Shown here: in pieces, positions 15,248 through 24,173 of the stretch
Layout of the letters: each line of letters begins with the position of its first letter
How positions within the stretch are numbered: position 1 is the first letter of the stretch
From: Oscillospiraceae bacterium
Lineage (GTDB): Bacteria; Bacillota; Clostridia; Oscillospirales; Oscillospiraceae
Reading direction: 5' to 3'
Length of the DNA: 41,428 bases
Assembly (NCBI GenBank): GCA_015068065.1
Contig: SVLE01000012.1
Location: 1 to 41,428, forward strand
Notes under the pieces: generated by a model
The model's input: the letters and a program-made list of their open reading frames with translations, nothing else
What the model was told of the DNA's origin: nothing
The model's database searches: none
Translations under genes and position numbers: made by a program

Positions 15248-15410
15248 GGTTGATAGAGGTGCGGATCCCATGCGTACCCCGGAACAAGGCCAGGCAGCCG
15301 TTCCGGGCGAGAGGGGGCTCCGCCGAAGAAGGCACCGCCTGCCTGGGCGCTGCGTTCTGGGTCGTGGGAGAACATCCCCCGGACTGTCACGAGTTTCGTG
15401 GAGCGCTGTC
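15248..15410 (+). promoter_or_regulatory. Lysine riboswitch (L-box) aptamer
   Basis: Conserved L-box segments appear in order: GATAGAGGTGCGGA at the 5' side, the GTA after it, a hairpin, GGGGGCTCCGCCGAAG, a variable helix, and the 3' segment GTGGAGCGCTGTC. GATAG and CTGTC can pair as P1. GGAGCGC (15400-15406) is complementary to GCGCTCC (15442-15448) in the terminator, so the antiterminator is visible. Lysine binding should hold the 3' segment in the aptamer and free the terminator: an OFF switch. It controls the NhaC-family transporter. The L-box family is well established; its use upstream of NhaC-type lysine transporters is also known. Confidence 0.95.
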
Positions 15411-15439
15411 GTTTCCCCTTTTGGGGATAGTATGTCTGT

Positions 15440-15470
15440 GGGCGCTCCGTGGGAGCGTCCTTTTTGTTTG
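15440..15470 (+). terminator. Riboswitch-controlled terminator
   Basis: GGGCGCTCC, loop GTG, GGAGCGTCC, then TTTTTGTTT. The 5' arm can pair instead with the conserved aptamer segment GGAGCGC, which is the expected expression-platform switch. Confidence 0.9.
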
Positions 15471-15513
15471 TAAAACCCGCGCAAGTGCGCGATAATTATT
15501 GGAGGGAAAAGAA

Positions 15514-17130
15514 ATGAGAACAAGAAACCGTTGGCTCAGCCGTGTAGCCGTCATCATGATGATGGTACTGGCTCTGGCCACCACCGTCTTCGCCACCGGC
15601 GAGGAAGCTGAAGCTGTCAGCAGCTTCTACAACAGCGCCTGGTCCCTGCTGCCCCCGGTCATCGCCATCGTGCTGGCCCTGATCACCAAGGAGGTCTACT
15701 CCTCCCTGTTCATCGGTATCCTGGCCGGTGGTCTGATGTATGCCAACTTCAACTTTGAGGGCACCATCCTGCACGTGTTCAACGATGGTATTATCGCCTC
15801 TGTCACCGACAGCTGGAACATGGGCATCATTGTGTTCCTGATCATTCTGGGTGCTATGGTATGCCTGATGAACAAGGCCGGCGGTTCCGCCGCCTTCGGC
15901 CGCTGGGCCGAGACCCACATCAAGTCCCGCGTGGGTGCGCAGTTGGCCTCCATCCTGCTGGGCTGCCTGATCTTCATTGACGACTACTTCAACTGCCTGA
16001 CCGTGGGCAGCGTAATGCGTCCCGTGACCGACAAGCACAACGTGTCCCGCGCCAAGCTGTCCTACATCATCGACGCCACCGCCGCCCCCGTGTGCATCAT
16101 CGCCCCCATCTCCTCCTGGGCCGCTGCTGTGGCTGGCTTTGCTGAGGATGGTCAGGGCTTCAACCTGTTCCTGCGCGCCATCCCCTATAACTTCTATGCC
16201 CTGCTGACCATCGTGATGATGGTGGGTCTGGTGGTCATGAATGTGGACTTCGGCCCCATGTCCAAGTATGAGAAAAACGCCATCGAGAACGGTGATTTGT
16301 TCTCCGGCTCCAACCCCTACGCCAACGATGAGAACGATGCTGCTTCCGGCAAGGGTATCGTGCTGGATCTGGTCTTCCCCGTGATTTCCCTGATCGTAGC
16401 CTGCGTCATCGGCATGATCTACACCGGCGGTTTCTTCTCCGGTGAGAACTTCATCGACTCCTTCGCCAACTCCGACGCCTCTGTGGGTCTGATGCTTGGC
16501 TCTGCCGTGGCTCTGGTCATCACCATTGCCTACTACATGATTCGCCGTTCCATGAAGTTTAAGGAAATGATGAGCTGCATCCCCGAGGGCTTCAAGGCCA
16601 TGGTGCCCGCCATCCTGATCCTGACCTTCGCCTGGACCCTGAAGGCCATGACCGATTCTCTGGGTGCCAAGGAATATGTTGCCGCTCTGGTTGACAGCGC
16701 CAAGGGCATCACCGTGCTGCTGCCCGTTATCGTGTTCGCCGTGGGTTGCGTACTGGCCTTTGCCACCGGTACCAGTTGGGGCACCTTCGGTATCCTGATC
16801 CCCATCGTGCAGAGCGCTCTGGATATGAGCGAGCCTCTGGCCATCGTGTGCATCTCCGCCTGTATGGCCGGTGCCGTGTGCGGTGACCACTGCTCCCCCA
16901 TCTCCGACACCACCATCATGGCTTCTGCCGGTGCTCAGTGCGACCACGTCAACCACGTGTCCACTCAGCTGCCCTACGCCATCTCCTGTGCTGTCATCTC
17001 CGGTATCGCTTACCTGCTGGCCGGTGTGCTGGGTGTGATGGGTGCCCCCGTCATCATCGCCCTGCCTGTGGGCGTGGTGCTGATGCTGGGCTTCCTGTTT
17101 GTAATGAAGTCCCGCCAGCCTAAGGTGTAA
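15514..17130 (+). CDS. NhaC-family transporter, probable lysine transporter (lysine riboswitch-controlled)
   Basis: Integral membrane transporter of the NhaC ion antiporter superfamily. The 538 residues start from the ATG after GGAGGG; the track's TTG at 15499 overlaps that site. The N-terminus looks like a cleavable signal peptide (MMMVLALATTVFA, cut near residue 27), followed by about ten or more TM segments. Family signatures are ITKEVYSSLFIGILAG, IDDYFNCLTVGSVMRP and, near the C-terminus, GDHCSPISDTTIMAS. Homologues under lysine riboswitches have been proposed as lysine transporters (LysW), so despite the usual 'Na+/H+ antiporter' label, lysine uptake is the better guess here. It is monocistronic and closed by a strong terminator. 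The direction of lysine movement is not shown by sequence. Confidence 0.9.
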   Translation: MRTRNRWLSRVAVIMMMVLALATTVFATGEEAEAVSSFYNSAWSLLPPVIAIVLALITKEVYSSLFIGILAGGLMYANFNFEGTILHVFNDGIIASVTDSWNMGIIVFLIILGAMVCLMNKAGGSAAFGRWAETHIKSRVGAQLASILLGCLIFIDDYFNCLTVGSVMRPVTDKHNVSRAKLSYIIDATAAPVCIIAPISSWAAAVAGFAEDGQGFNLFLRAIPYNFYALLTIVMMVGLVVMNVDFGPMSKYEKNAIENGDLFSGSNPYANDENDAASGKGIVLDLVFPVISLIVACVIGMIYTGGFFSGENFIDSFANSDASVGLMLGSAVALVITIAYYMIRRSMKFKEMMSCIPEGFKAMVPAILILTFAWTLKAMTDSLGAKEYVAALVDSAKGITVLLPVIVFAVGCVLAFATGTSWGTFGILIPIVQSALDMSEPLAIVCISACMAGAVCGDHCSPISDTTIMASAGAQCDHVNHVSTQLPYAISCAVISGIAYLLAGVLGVMGAPVIIALPVGVVLMLGFLFVMKSRQPKV

Positions 17131-17145
17131 TCCTCTTACTCATTT

Positions 17146-17180
17146 AAAAGGACACGACTGCTCTCAGTCGTGTCCTTTTT
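17146..17180 (+). terminator. Intrinsic terminator after the NhaC-type gene
   Basis: A 15-bp stem, AAAAGGACACGACTG and its complement with a CTCT loop, ends in TTTTT. Confidence 0.92.
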
Positions 17181-17280
17181 CTATGGGCAAATTATGATTT
17201 TATACTGGACAAGCCGCCTTTCACGAGATATGATTATAGCACTCGTTTGATGCTTTTATTTTCTGAAAGGGATTTGTGAT

Positions 17281-19359
17281 ATGATGCGCCGTTACTCCAC
17301 ATGGGATATTCTTCGTCCGCTGGAACTGTTCCTGTGCTCTTTCCTGTGGCTGGAACTGATCTATCGGCTGTTCTGCGTTGAGCGCTTCTTCGACCGGGGG
17401 TTACTGTACATTCTTCTGTTCAGCATTCCCGCTGCCCTGCTGTACACCATACTCAGCTCGGTCTGGAATAAAAAGGGAAACCTCATTGCGGCAGGCATTC
17501 TTCTGAGCCTGACCACCCTGTGGTATATGATCCAGTCAGTGTATTTTACCATCTTCCGCACCGTCTTGGTCACCAAGTCCTTTGGGATGGCCGGTGACGC
17601 GCTGAGCAACTATTGGCGGGAAACGCTGGCAGGTATCGGAAAGACCATTCCCTGTCTGCTGCTGTTGGCCCTGCCGCTGATCCTGTTTTTCCTCCTGCGC
17701 GGCCGTCTCACCCTTCCCGTGCGCGTGGATGCACCGGAGCTTCTGTCGCTGGTCGGGGGGATCGCCGTGTTCCATCTGCTTGCGGTGTTGTGCCTCAACC
17801 TGCCCTCTACTGATCTGCTGACCACAAAGGATTTGTATCGCGGTATCCTGCTGCCCGATGTAGCTGCATCCCGCTTTGGCGTGATGACCACCCTGCGACT
17901 GGACGTAAGCCAGTCCCTGTTTGGAGCGGATATCCCCGATGACGATGTATTTCTCCCGGACGACGACCGCAGCAGTTCTGCCTCTGGAGATTCCTCTGAG
18001 GATATCCCCCCTGAGACTGTCTATCAGCCCAACATACTGGACATTGACTTCGAGACCCTGATTACCAAGGAAACCAACTCGACACTGAAGGGCATGCACC
18101 AGTATTTTGCCTCCAGAGAGCCTACCCTGCAAAATGAATATACTGGCATGTTCAAGGGTAAAAACCTCATCATGCTCACCGGTGAGGCTTTCTGGATCGG
18201 TGCCATCCACCCCACCTATACCCCCACCCTCTACAAACTGGCCAACGAGGGATTTGTGTTCAAGAACTTCTACAACCCCCTGTGGTGGTACTCCACCATT
18301 GACGGCGAGTACGCTCACTGCACTGGCCTGATTCCCTCCAATCAGAGCAAGAATTCTTCCTTCAAGATCACCGGCATGAATAAAAACTCCATGTACTTCT
18401 GCATGGGCAACATGCTGGCCATGGAGGGCTACCCCACCACCGCCTACCACAACCACACCCACTCCTATTACAGCCGCCATCTGTCCCATCCCAATATGGG
18501 CTACGACTACTACGGTGTGGGTGCGGGACTGGACGTGAAAAAGAGCTGGCCGGAGTCCGATCTGGAGATGATGGAGAAGACCATTCCTCAGGCTCTGGCC
18601 GGACAAAAACCCTTCCACAACTACTACATGACTGTCAGTGGCCACATGAACTACAACTTCATTGGCAACGCCATGTCCATGAAGCACAAGGCAGAGGTTG
18701 CCGACTCCGGGCTGAGCGAGGCGGCACAGGCCTATCTGGCCTGCAATATGGAGCTGGACAAGGCACTGGAATACGTTCTGGCCGAGTTGGAAGCGGCGGG
18801 CGAACTGGAAAACACTGTCATCTGCATGTCCGGTGATCACTACCCCTATGGTCTGGACGGTACCGGTGCCATTGACGAGCTGACTTCCCCCGGCACCGAG
18901 AATGACCTGATTGAAAAGTACCGTTCCTCCCTGATCCTGTGGTGCGGCGGAATGAACGAGCCTGTCGTGGTAGAGAAGCCCTGCTCCAGCATCGACGTGA
19001 TCCCCACCCTGTGCAATCTGTTTGGTCTGGAATACGACTCCCGTCTCATCATCGGTCGGGACATCCTGTCCACCGCCCCCGGTCTGGTGCCCACCAACAA
19101 GTTCTGCTATGTGTCCGAGCTGGGCAAGTATTACAGCAATACCAGTACGTTCGTGCCCAACGAGGGTGTCACCGTCCCTGATGGCTACGTGGAGCAGACT
19201 TACAAGGAAGTTCAGCGCATGGTCAGCTATTCTTCCCGCATCCTGTTCAACGACTACTACCGTAAAATCGGCCTTCTGCCGGGGCAGAAATTTGTCCCCG
19301 TCCCCAAGGCCAAAACATCTGTAGAAACCGCCCCCGCAGCAAGTTCCCCTCAAGAATGA
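17281..19359 (+). CDS. LTA synthase-like sulfatase-domain membrane protein
   Basis: Alkaline-phosphatase-superfamily enzyme resembling lipoteichoic acid synthase, which moves glycerol-phosphate from phosphatidylglycerol to a surface polymer. The 692 residues begin with about five TM helices (within 1-180), then a low-complexity acidic linker (about 215-250), then an extracellular sulfatase-like domain. Likely metal and catalytic elements are LTGEAFW, the threonine nucleophile in YSTIDGEYAH, VSGHMNYNF and the GDHYPYG motif. AAAGGG precedes the ATG pair. It has no partner gene in the window. It could use a different phosphoglycerol or phosphoethanolamine acceptor, as these transferases are hard to separate by sequence. 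Confidence 0.85.
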   Translation: MMRRYSTWDILRPLELFLCSFLWLELIYRLFCVERFFDRGLLYILLFSIPAALLYTILSSVWNKKGNLIAAGILLSLTTLWYMIQSVYFTIFRTVLVTKSFGMAGDALSNYWRETLAGIGKTIPCLLLLALPLILFFLLRGRLTLPVRVDAPELLSLVGGIAVFHLLAVLCLNLPSTDLLTTKDLYRGILLPDVAASRFGVMTTLRLDVSQSLFGADIPDDDVFLPDDDRSSSASGDSSEDIPPETVYQPNILDIDFETLITKETNSTLKGMHQYFASREPTLQNEYTGMFKGKNLIMLTGEAFWIGAIHPTYTPTLYKLANEGFVFKNFYNPLWWYSTIDGEYAHCTGLIPSNQSKNSSFKITGMNKNSMYFCMGNMLAMEGYPTTAYHNHTHSYYSRHLSHPNMGYDYYGVGAGLDVKKSWPESDLEMMEKTIPQALAGQKPFHNYYMTVSGHMNYNFIGNAMSMKHKAEVADSGLSEAAQAYLACNMELDKALEYVLAELEAAGELENTVICMSGDHYPYGLDGTGAIDELTSPGTENDLIEKYRSSLILWCGGMNEPVVVEKPCSSIDVIPTLCNLFGLEYDSRLIIGRDILSTAPGLVPTNKFCYVSELGKYYSNTSTFVPNEGVTVPDGYVEQTYKEVQRMVSYSSRILFNDYYRKIGLLPGQKFVPVPKAKTSVETAPAASSPQE

Positions 19360-19360
19360 C

Positions 19361-19397
19361 AAAGGAGCCGCGCATCCAACGGATGTGCGGCTCCTTT
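19361..19397. terminator. Bidirectional terminator between the LTA synthase-like and CoA-transferase genes
   Basis: A 17-bp stem with one G-T pair (AAAGGAGCCGCGCATCC, loop AAC, GGATGTGCGGCTCCTTT) lies between two convergent genes. Confidence 0.85.
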
Positions 19398-19405
19398 TGT
19401 CTCAT

Positions 19406-20743
19406 TTACTTATTGGTTCTTCTCCAGATACCCATCTTTTCCGCGTCCTTGATAAGCTGCTCACGGAAATCGGGGTGGGCGATATTAATGATCTGCTCGG
19501 CCCGCTCCCAGGTGGACAGGCCCTTCATGTTGACCATGCCGTACTCGGTGACGATATAGTGCACACAGGTGCGGGGGTCGGTGGCAATGGAGCCGGGAGT
19601 CAGGGTGGGAACGATGCGGCTCTTCAGCGTGCCGTCCTTTCCGGCGACAGTGGAGGACATACAGATAAAGCTCTTGCCGCCCTTGGACAGATAAGCGCCC
19701 AGAGCAAAGTCCAGCTGGCCACCGGTACCGGAGATATGCTTGATGCCGGCGGACTCGGCGTTAACCTGACCGAACAGGTCCATGTCGATGGCGTTGTTGA
19801 TGGAGATGAAGTTGTCGATCTGGCTGATGACGTGGACATCGTTGGTGTAGTCTACGGGAGCGCCCATGACCTCAGGGTTGTGGTCCATGTAGTCGTACAG
19901 CTTCTGGCTGCCGGCTGCGAAGGCAAATACCTGACGGCCCTTGTCCAGGGTCTTGTACTTGCCGGTGATCTTGCCGGCCATGGCCATGTCAACAAAACCG
20001 TCCACGTACATCTCGGTGTGCACGGCCAGATCCTTCAGGTCGGACTGGGCGATCATGGATCCGATGGTGTTTGGCATGCCGCCGATACCCAGCTGCAGGC
20101 AGGCTCCGTTGGGAATCTGAGGCACCACCAGATTAGCCACGGCACGGTCCACCTCGGTGGGCTCACCGCCGCCGCCCAGCTGAGCAACGGGAGGATTGTC
20201 CCCCTCCACAACCATATCAACGTCCTTGATATTGATTTCACAGCCGTTCAGACCGTTGACCCAGGGCAGGTTCTCATTGACTTCCAGGATAATCACCTTG
20301 GCCTTGTCCAACAGGTCGGCGATGTGGGAGCAGGCCAGCGCATAGCTGAAGTTACCATGCTTGTCCATGGGGGTAACCTGGATCATGGCCACGTCCACGG
20401 TAAGGTTATCGCGGTAGAATCGAGGCAGTTCGGAATAGCGCATGGGGCTAAAATAGCCCATACCTTTGGCGATGATCTTGCGATCAATGCCGCTGCAGTG
20501 CCAGCTGTTCCACGTGAAGTGCTCGCCGGCGTCCTCCGCCTTGGCGATCTCGGGCATCCACATGGTAACGCCGCCGCGGACCTTCACATCGTACAGCTCA
20601 TTCTGACGGGCGGCCAGGGCCTTGTCCAGGGCAATGGGGTGGTTGGTACACCAACCGTAGTCCACCCAGTCACCGGACTTGATAACCTTGACGGCTTCGG
20701 CGGGGGTAGTCAGCTTCTGCTGGTACATAGCTTTGTAATCCAT
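19406..20743 (-). CDS. Acetyl-CoA hydrolase/transferase family: butyryl-CoA or 4-hydroxybutyrate CoA-transferase-like
   Basis: Class I CoA-transferase that swaps CoA between an acyl-CoA and acetate or another acid. From the ATG after ATGGAGGAAACGATC the protein has 445 residues. Diagnostic blocks are EHFTWNSWH (about 74-82), [12 protein letters not shown] (about 218-229), the probable catalytic glutamate in [18 protein letters not shown] (about residue 244), and [21 protein letters not shown]. These match the butyryl-CoA:acetate CoA-transferase group more closely than citrate-type enzymes, and that enzyme ends butyrate fermentation in many gut clostridia. 4-Hydroxybutyrate CoA-transferase is the main alternative. 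It lies 19 bases behind the DEAD-box helicase gene, with which it may be cotranscribed. Confidence 0.87.
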   Translation of the reverse strand: MDYKAMYQQKLTTPAEAVKVIKSGDWVDYGWCTNHPIALDKALAARQNELYDVKVRGGVTMWMPEIAKAEDAGEHFTWNSWHCSGIDRKIIAKGMGYFSPMRYSELPRFYRDNLTVDVAMIQVTPMDKHGNFSYALACSHIADLLDKAKVIILEVNENLPWVNGLNGCEINIKDVDMVVEGDNPPVAQLGGGGEPTEVDRAVANLVVPQIPNGACLQLGIGGMPNTIGSMIAQSDLKDLAVHTEMYVDGFVDMAMAGKITGKYKTLDKGRQVFAFAAGSQKLYDYMDHNPEVMGAPVDYTNDVHVISQIDNFISINNAIDMDLFGQVNAESAGIKHISGTGGQLDFALGAYLSKGGKSFICMSSTVAGKDGTLKSRIVPTLTPGSIATDPRTCVHYIVTEYGMVNMKGLSTWERAEQIINIAHPDFREQLIKDAEKMGIWRRTNK

Positions 20744-20762
20744 GATCGTTTCCTCCATATCT

Positions 20763-22619
20763 TTATCTGTCATCACTTAAATAGTAAGGCTTCATCAGGC
20801 TCTGCTGCTCGGTAGAGTCCTTGGTGCGGCTGCGGGTGGGTTGCTCCTGCCGGCGCTGAGGCCGCAACTTCTTTTTGGGGTCAGACTGTTCCTGCCTTTT
20901 CGGTGCGGGTTGCTCCTGCTTTGGCCCGGGAAGATTCGTTTTCTTGACAGGCACCTGCTTTTTCTCCTGCCTGGACTGCGGTGTGGGGCCGGCAGGTTTT
21001 TTCTTCCTGCGGCGGCGATTTTTACCCTTACCCTGCTCCGCCTCGGGCGGAGCGGTCACTACCGTGGGCTGAACTGGTCTGCGGGGTGCCAACAGCCGAG
21101 CCGTGGCATCCATAATGCGGTCACCTGCCAGCGGATCAGGCCGGTCAAATTCAACCACGGGCATTTGATTTCCGGTATCCAATCGGATACCGGGCCGGGT
21201 AAGCTTGGGGCGCTCGGTACGCGGGGTGACGGTCTTGGGCTCAACCGTTTTGAGCTGCGGTGCGCTTGCCTTCTCTACCGTCTGCGTGCTTTTTTTCTTT
21301 CTGCGACGGCGCTTCTTTTTGTCCGTCTCCTCCGGCTCCACCGAAGTTGCCACAGGCATCGTCGCCTGCTCCTGTTTCAGGCGCTCTGACTCCCGGCGTT
21401 CCCGGCTGCGTTCCCGGGCAGCCTGCCGGGCTTCGGCATCCTCGGCGTTGACGATTTTGCCCTGCTTATCCCGAACCGGAGCTTCAAAATTCTCCATGGG
21501 CCAGGGATGGTTTTCCATCACCGGAATCTTTTTCCCGGTCAGTTTCTCAATATCCCGCAGCAAGGGTTTTTCACTGAACTCGCAAAGGGCTATGGTTACG
21601 CCTCCCTTGCCCGCGCGTCCGGTGCGGCCGATGCGATGGACATAGGTCTCCGGCACCTCGGGCAGGTTATAATTAAACACGTGGGACAAATCTTCAATGT
21701 CAAGGCCCCGGGCCGCGATATCCGTTGCCACAAGGCAACGCAGTTTTCCCGCCTTAAAATCAGCCAGTGCCTGCTGCCGGGCGGTCTGAGACTTGTTTCC
21801 ATGAATGGCCGCGGAGGGGATGCCGCTCTTTTCAAGATCTCGCGCCACCTTGTTCGCCCCGTGCTTGGTACGGGTGAACACAAGGGCACTGCGCACCTTC
21901 AGTTCCTCCACCAGATGGGCCAGCAGCTTGGTCTTATTGCCCCGGTCCACAAAGCACACGCTCTGCCGGATGACCTCCACCGGGGAGGAGATGGGATCCA
22001 CCGCCACCCGGGCAGGATTGTGAAGCAGAGAGTTGACCAGATCGGTGATCTCCGGCGGCATGGTTGCGGAGAAAAACAGGGTCTGCTTCTTTTGAGGCAG
22101 CCACTTCAAAATCTTCTTCACGTCGTGGATAAAGCCCATATCCAGCATACGGTCGGCCTCGTCCAGCACGAAGATCTCCAGTTTGGACACATCCACAAAG
22201 CCCTGCTGATGCAGGTCCTCCAGCCGTCCGGGGGTGGCGACCAGAATGTCTACCCCCTTTTTCAGTTTATCCACCTGCGGGCCCTGACCCACGCCGCCGA
22301 AAATGACCGCGGTACGCAGGGGCAGGTTTCTGCCGTAGGCCTCAAAGCTCTCCCCGATCTGGATGGCCAGTTCCCGGGTGGGGGTGAGGATGAGCGAGCG
22401 GATGGGATGTCCGTCCGTTTTTCTGCTGTGCAGCCGCTGAAGGATGGGGGTAGCAAAGGCGCAGGTCTTTCCTGTGCCCGTCTGGGCACAGCCCAACACA
22501 TCCCGTCCGATCAAAGCCGGCGGGATGGCCTTGGCCTGAATGGGCGAGGGCTGCTTGTAACCCTGCTCCTCCAGCGCCTTGAGAATGGGGGCGATCAGCC
22601 CCAGATCACGAAATGTCAT
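20763..22619 (-). CDS. DEAD-box ATP-dependent RNA helicase
   Basis: RhlE/CshA-type RNA helicase. The 618-residue protein opens with the Q motif (FRDLGL...GYKQPSPIQ), Walker A AQTGTGKT at 45-52, TPTRELA, DEAD at 153-156, SAT, and in the second RecA domain [10 protein letters not shown] and [13 protein letters not shown]. The core ends near residue 375. A 240-residue tail follows, rich in Lys, Arg, Pro and Gln with [10 protein letters not shown]-like clusters, presumably an RNA-binding extension. AAGGAAG precedes the ATG. RNA turnover, ribosome assembly or cold growth are the usual roles; none can be picked here. Its stop lies 19 bases before the CoA-transferase start. Confidence 0.94.
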   Translation of the reverse strand: MTFRDLGLIAPILKALEEQGYKQPSPIQAKAIPPALIGRDVLGCAQTGTGKTCAFATPILQRLHSRKTDGHPIRSLILTPTRELAIQIGESFEAYGRNLPLRTAVIFGGVGQGPQVDKLKKGVDILVATPGRLEDLHQQGFVDVSKLEIFVLDEADRMLDMGFIHDVKKILKWLPQKKQTLFFSATMPPEITDLVNSLLHNPARVAVDPISSPVEVIRQSVCFVDRGNKTKLLAHLVEELKVRSALVFTRTKHGANKVARDLEKSGIPSAAIHGNKSQTARQQALADFKAGKLRCLVATDIAARGLDIEDLSHVFNYNLPEVPETYVHRIGRTGRAGKGGVTIALCEFSEKPLLRDIEKLTGKKIPVMENHPWPMENFEAPVRDKQGKIVNAEDAEARQAARERSRERRESERLKQEQATMPVATSVEPEETDKKKRRRRKKKSTQTVEKASAPQLKTVEPKTVTPRTERPKLTRPGIRLDTGNQMPVVEFDRPDPLAGDRIMDATARLLAPRRPVQPTVVTAPPEAEQGKGKNRRRRKKKPAGPTPQSRQEKKQVPVKKTNLPGPKQEQPAPKRQEQSDPKKKLRPQRRQEQPTRSRTKDSTEQQSLMKPYYLSDDR

Positions 22620-22721
22620 GCGGTTCTTCCTTTACTCGTGCGGTGTCTGCTCCCGGCAGCACCGGCCCCCTGCTCCCCGGAGGCTGGGGTCAGTATGCAT
22701 TCGCACACCAATACAGTTTGT

Positions 22722-22750
22722 ATTTTAGCATAAATAATCCCAAAAAGAAA
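22722..22750 (-). promoter_or_regulatory. Promoter for the DEAD-box helicase gene
   Basis: On the minus strand TGCTAAAAT is a TGn-extended -10, with a weak -35 TTTCTT 17 bases upstream. The leader to the ATG is about 95 bases. The region also carries an ATACA/TGTAT dyad just after the -10. Confidence 0.4.
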
Positions 22751-22761
22751 GTCTGATTTGG

Positions 22762-22803
22762 GGCGAAAACCGCCTGTCGGTTACCGAGGTACCCGACAGG
22801 CGG
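22762..22803 (-). terminator. Intrinsic terminator after the MATE pair
   Basis: CCGCCTGTCGG pairs with its complement around a short inner stem (ACC/GGT), and is followed on the minus strand by TTTTCG. It sits five bases past the downstream MATE stop. Confidence 0.75.
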
Positions 22804-22808
22804 AAAGA

Positions 22809-24173
22809 TTAAGCCACAATTTGTTCCCGTTCGGCCGACATGCGGCGCAGAAGCCAATGCAGGCGGATCTGCTGCACCACACCGGTCACTCCCCAGCCCA
22901 CGGGGAAGCAGAACACGATTACGGCATGGGTGGGGAACATGGGGAACACAAGGAACACCCACAAGAGCCGCAGGCCACAGGTGCCGATTACGGTGATCAA
23001 TGAGCATACGCCCGCATGGCCCAGTCCCTGCTGGGCCCCCTGAGCACAGGCCATCAACGAGTTCAGAACATAAAACGGGGCCACACTGCGTATGCGCACC
23101 AATCCCTCTTTAATTACCTGCGGATCATTGGTAAACATCCGCAGCAGGATGGGGCCGGTCCCGATCAGCAACAGACCAAGCACAGCTGCACATCCCATAG
23201 ATATCCCCAGACACAGGCGCTGACCGCGCTTTACCCGGTCCAGCCTGTTCGCCCCCAGATTCTGAGCGGCCAGAATGAGACAGGTAGAACCAAAAGCGCT
23301 GCACACAGAGTTGATATAGGTACCCAGATTTCCTGCCGCACCGGAAGCCGTAACTACCACGTCACCCAGGGAATTGATGGAGGACTGGATCAGAATACCG
23401 GACAGGGCATATGCTGAATTCGTTATGGCACCCGGCACGCCGATTCGGGCAATCTCTTTCAGCGTGGGCAGATGGATGCGCAGCTTTTTCAGTGCCAGAT
23501 GGAACAGGTCCCCGTCATGGTTCATGCACCGAATGGTCAGCCATGCCGCTACGGCATTGGAGGCCACCGTAGCCCATGCCACGCCGGACACACCCATGCC
23601 GAATATCAGCACCATAATCAGATTGAGACCCACATTGACCACGCCGCCCAGGGTCAGGAAATACATGGGCCGCTGGCTGTCTCCCTGAGCCCGCAGCGCA
23701 GCGGCGGCACAGTTGTAAATCAGCTGTATGGGTAGGCCGGCGAAGCAGATATACATATAGATTCGGGCCTGTTCCATAATGTTTGGAGGATACTTCATCC
23801 ACTGCAGGGCATAGGGCGTGATTATGATACACACAATGCCCAGCGCTGTACCTGCGCTTAGAGCGGTGGCAAAGGCCGTATGGGCCACCCGGTCCGCCTG
23901 CTCTCGATCTTTTGCACCCACACTCTGTGCCACAAGCACGTTGACTCCCTGGGAGAGGCCAACCAGCAGGGTGATCATCAGCGACCTCAGCATGCCGGTG
24001 GAAGATACCGCCGCCTGAGCTGCGTCACCCACGAACTTGCCTACCACCACCATATCCGCCGTGCCAAACAGATGCTGCAAAAAGACCGTCAGAATCATTG
24101 TAGCCGCGTAAGTGATTATACTTTTTGTCATGGATCCGGAAGTAAAGTCCGTTCTATTTCTAGCTGACATCAT
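22809..24173 (-). CDS. MATE family efflux transporter (downstream member of a pair)
   Basis: Twelve-TM multidrug and toxic compound extrusion protein, 454 residues, cation-coupled. It begins TDFTSGSMTKSIITYAATMILTVFLQ, with the MATE hallmarks ADMVVVGKFVGDAAQAAV and LSQGVNVLVAQSVGAKD in the first bundle and TASGAAGNLGTYINSVCSAFG in the second. Its ATG overlaps the stop of the upstream MATE gene as ATGA, so translation is probably coupled. An AGGAG site lies inside the upstream gene. The two are only moderately alike, so they are old paralogues or a recruited pair, not a recent duplication. Substrate unknown; the DinF/NorM label cannot be assigned by eye. Confidence 0.9.
   Translation of the reverse strand: MMSARNRTDFTSGSMTKSIITYAATMILTVFLQHLFGTADMVVVGKFVGDAAQAAVSSTGMLRSLMITLLVGLSQGVNVLVAQSVGAKDREQADRVAHTAFATALSAGTALGIVCIIITPYALQWMKYPPNIMEQARIYMYICFAGLPIQLIYNCAAAALRAQGDSQRPMYFLTLGGVVNVGLNLIMVLIFGMGVSGVAWATVASNAVAAWLTIRCMNHDGDLFHLALKKLRIHLPTLKEIARIGVPGAITNSAYALSGILIQSSINSLGDVVVTASGAAGNLGTYINSVCSAFGSTCLILAAQNLGANRLDRVKRGQRLCLGISMGCAAVLGLLLIGTGPILLRMFTNDPQVIKEGLVRIRSVAPFYVLNSLMACAQGAQQGLGHAGVCSLITVIGTCGLRLLWVFLVFPMFPTHAVIVFCFPVGWGVTGVVQQIRLHWLLRRMSAEREQIVA

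Noticed and set aside
15222-15495. Small plus-strand ORFs (81-83 aa) before the NhaC-type gene
   Set aside because: They lie inside the lysine riboswitch and its terminator; the sequence is constrained as RNA.
17536-19362. 608-aa minus-strand ORF opposite the LTA synthase-like gene
   Set aside because: Shadow frame; the plus frame has TM helices and sulfatase motifs.
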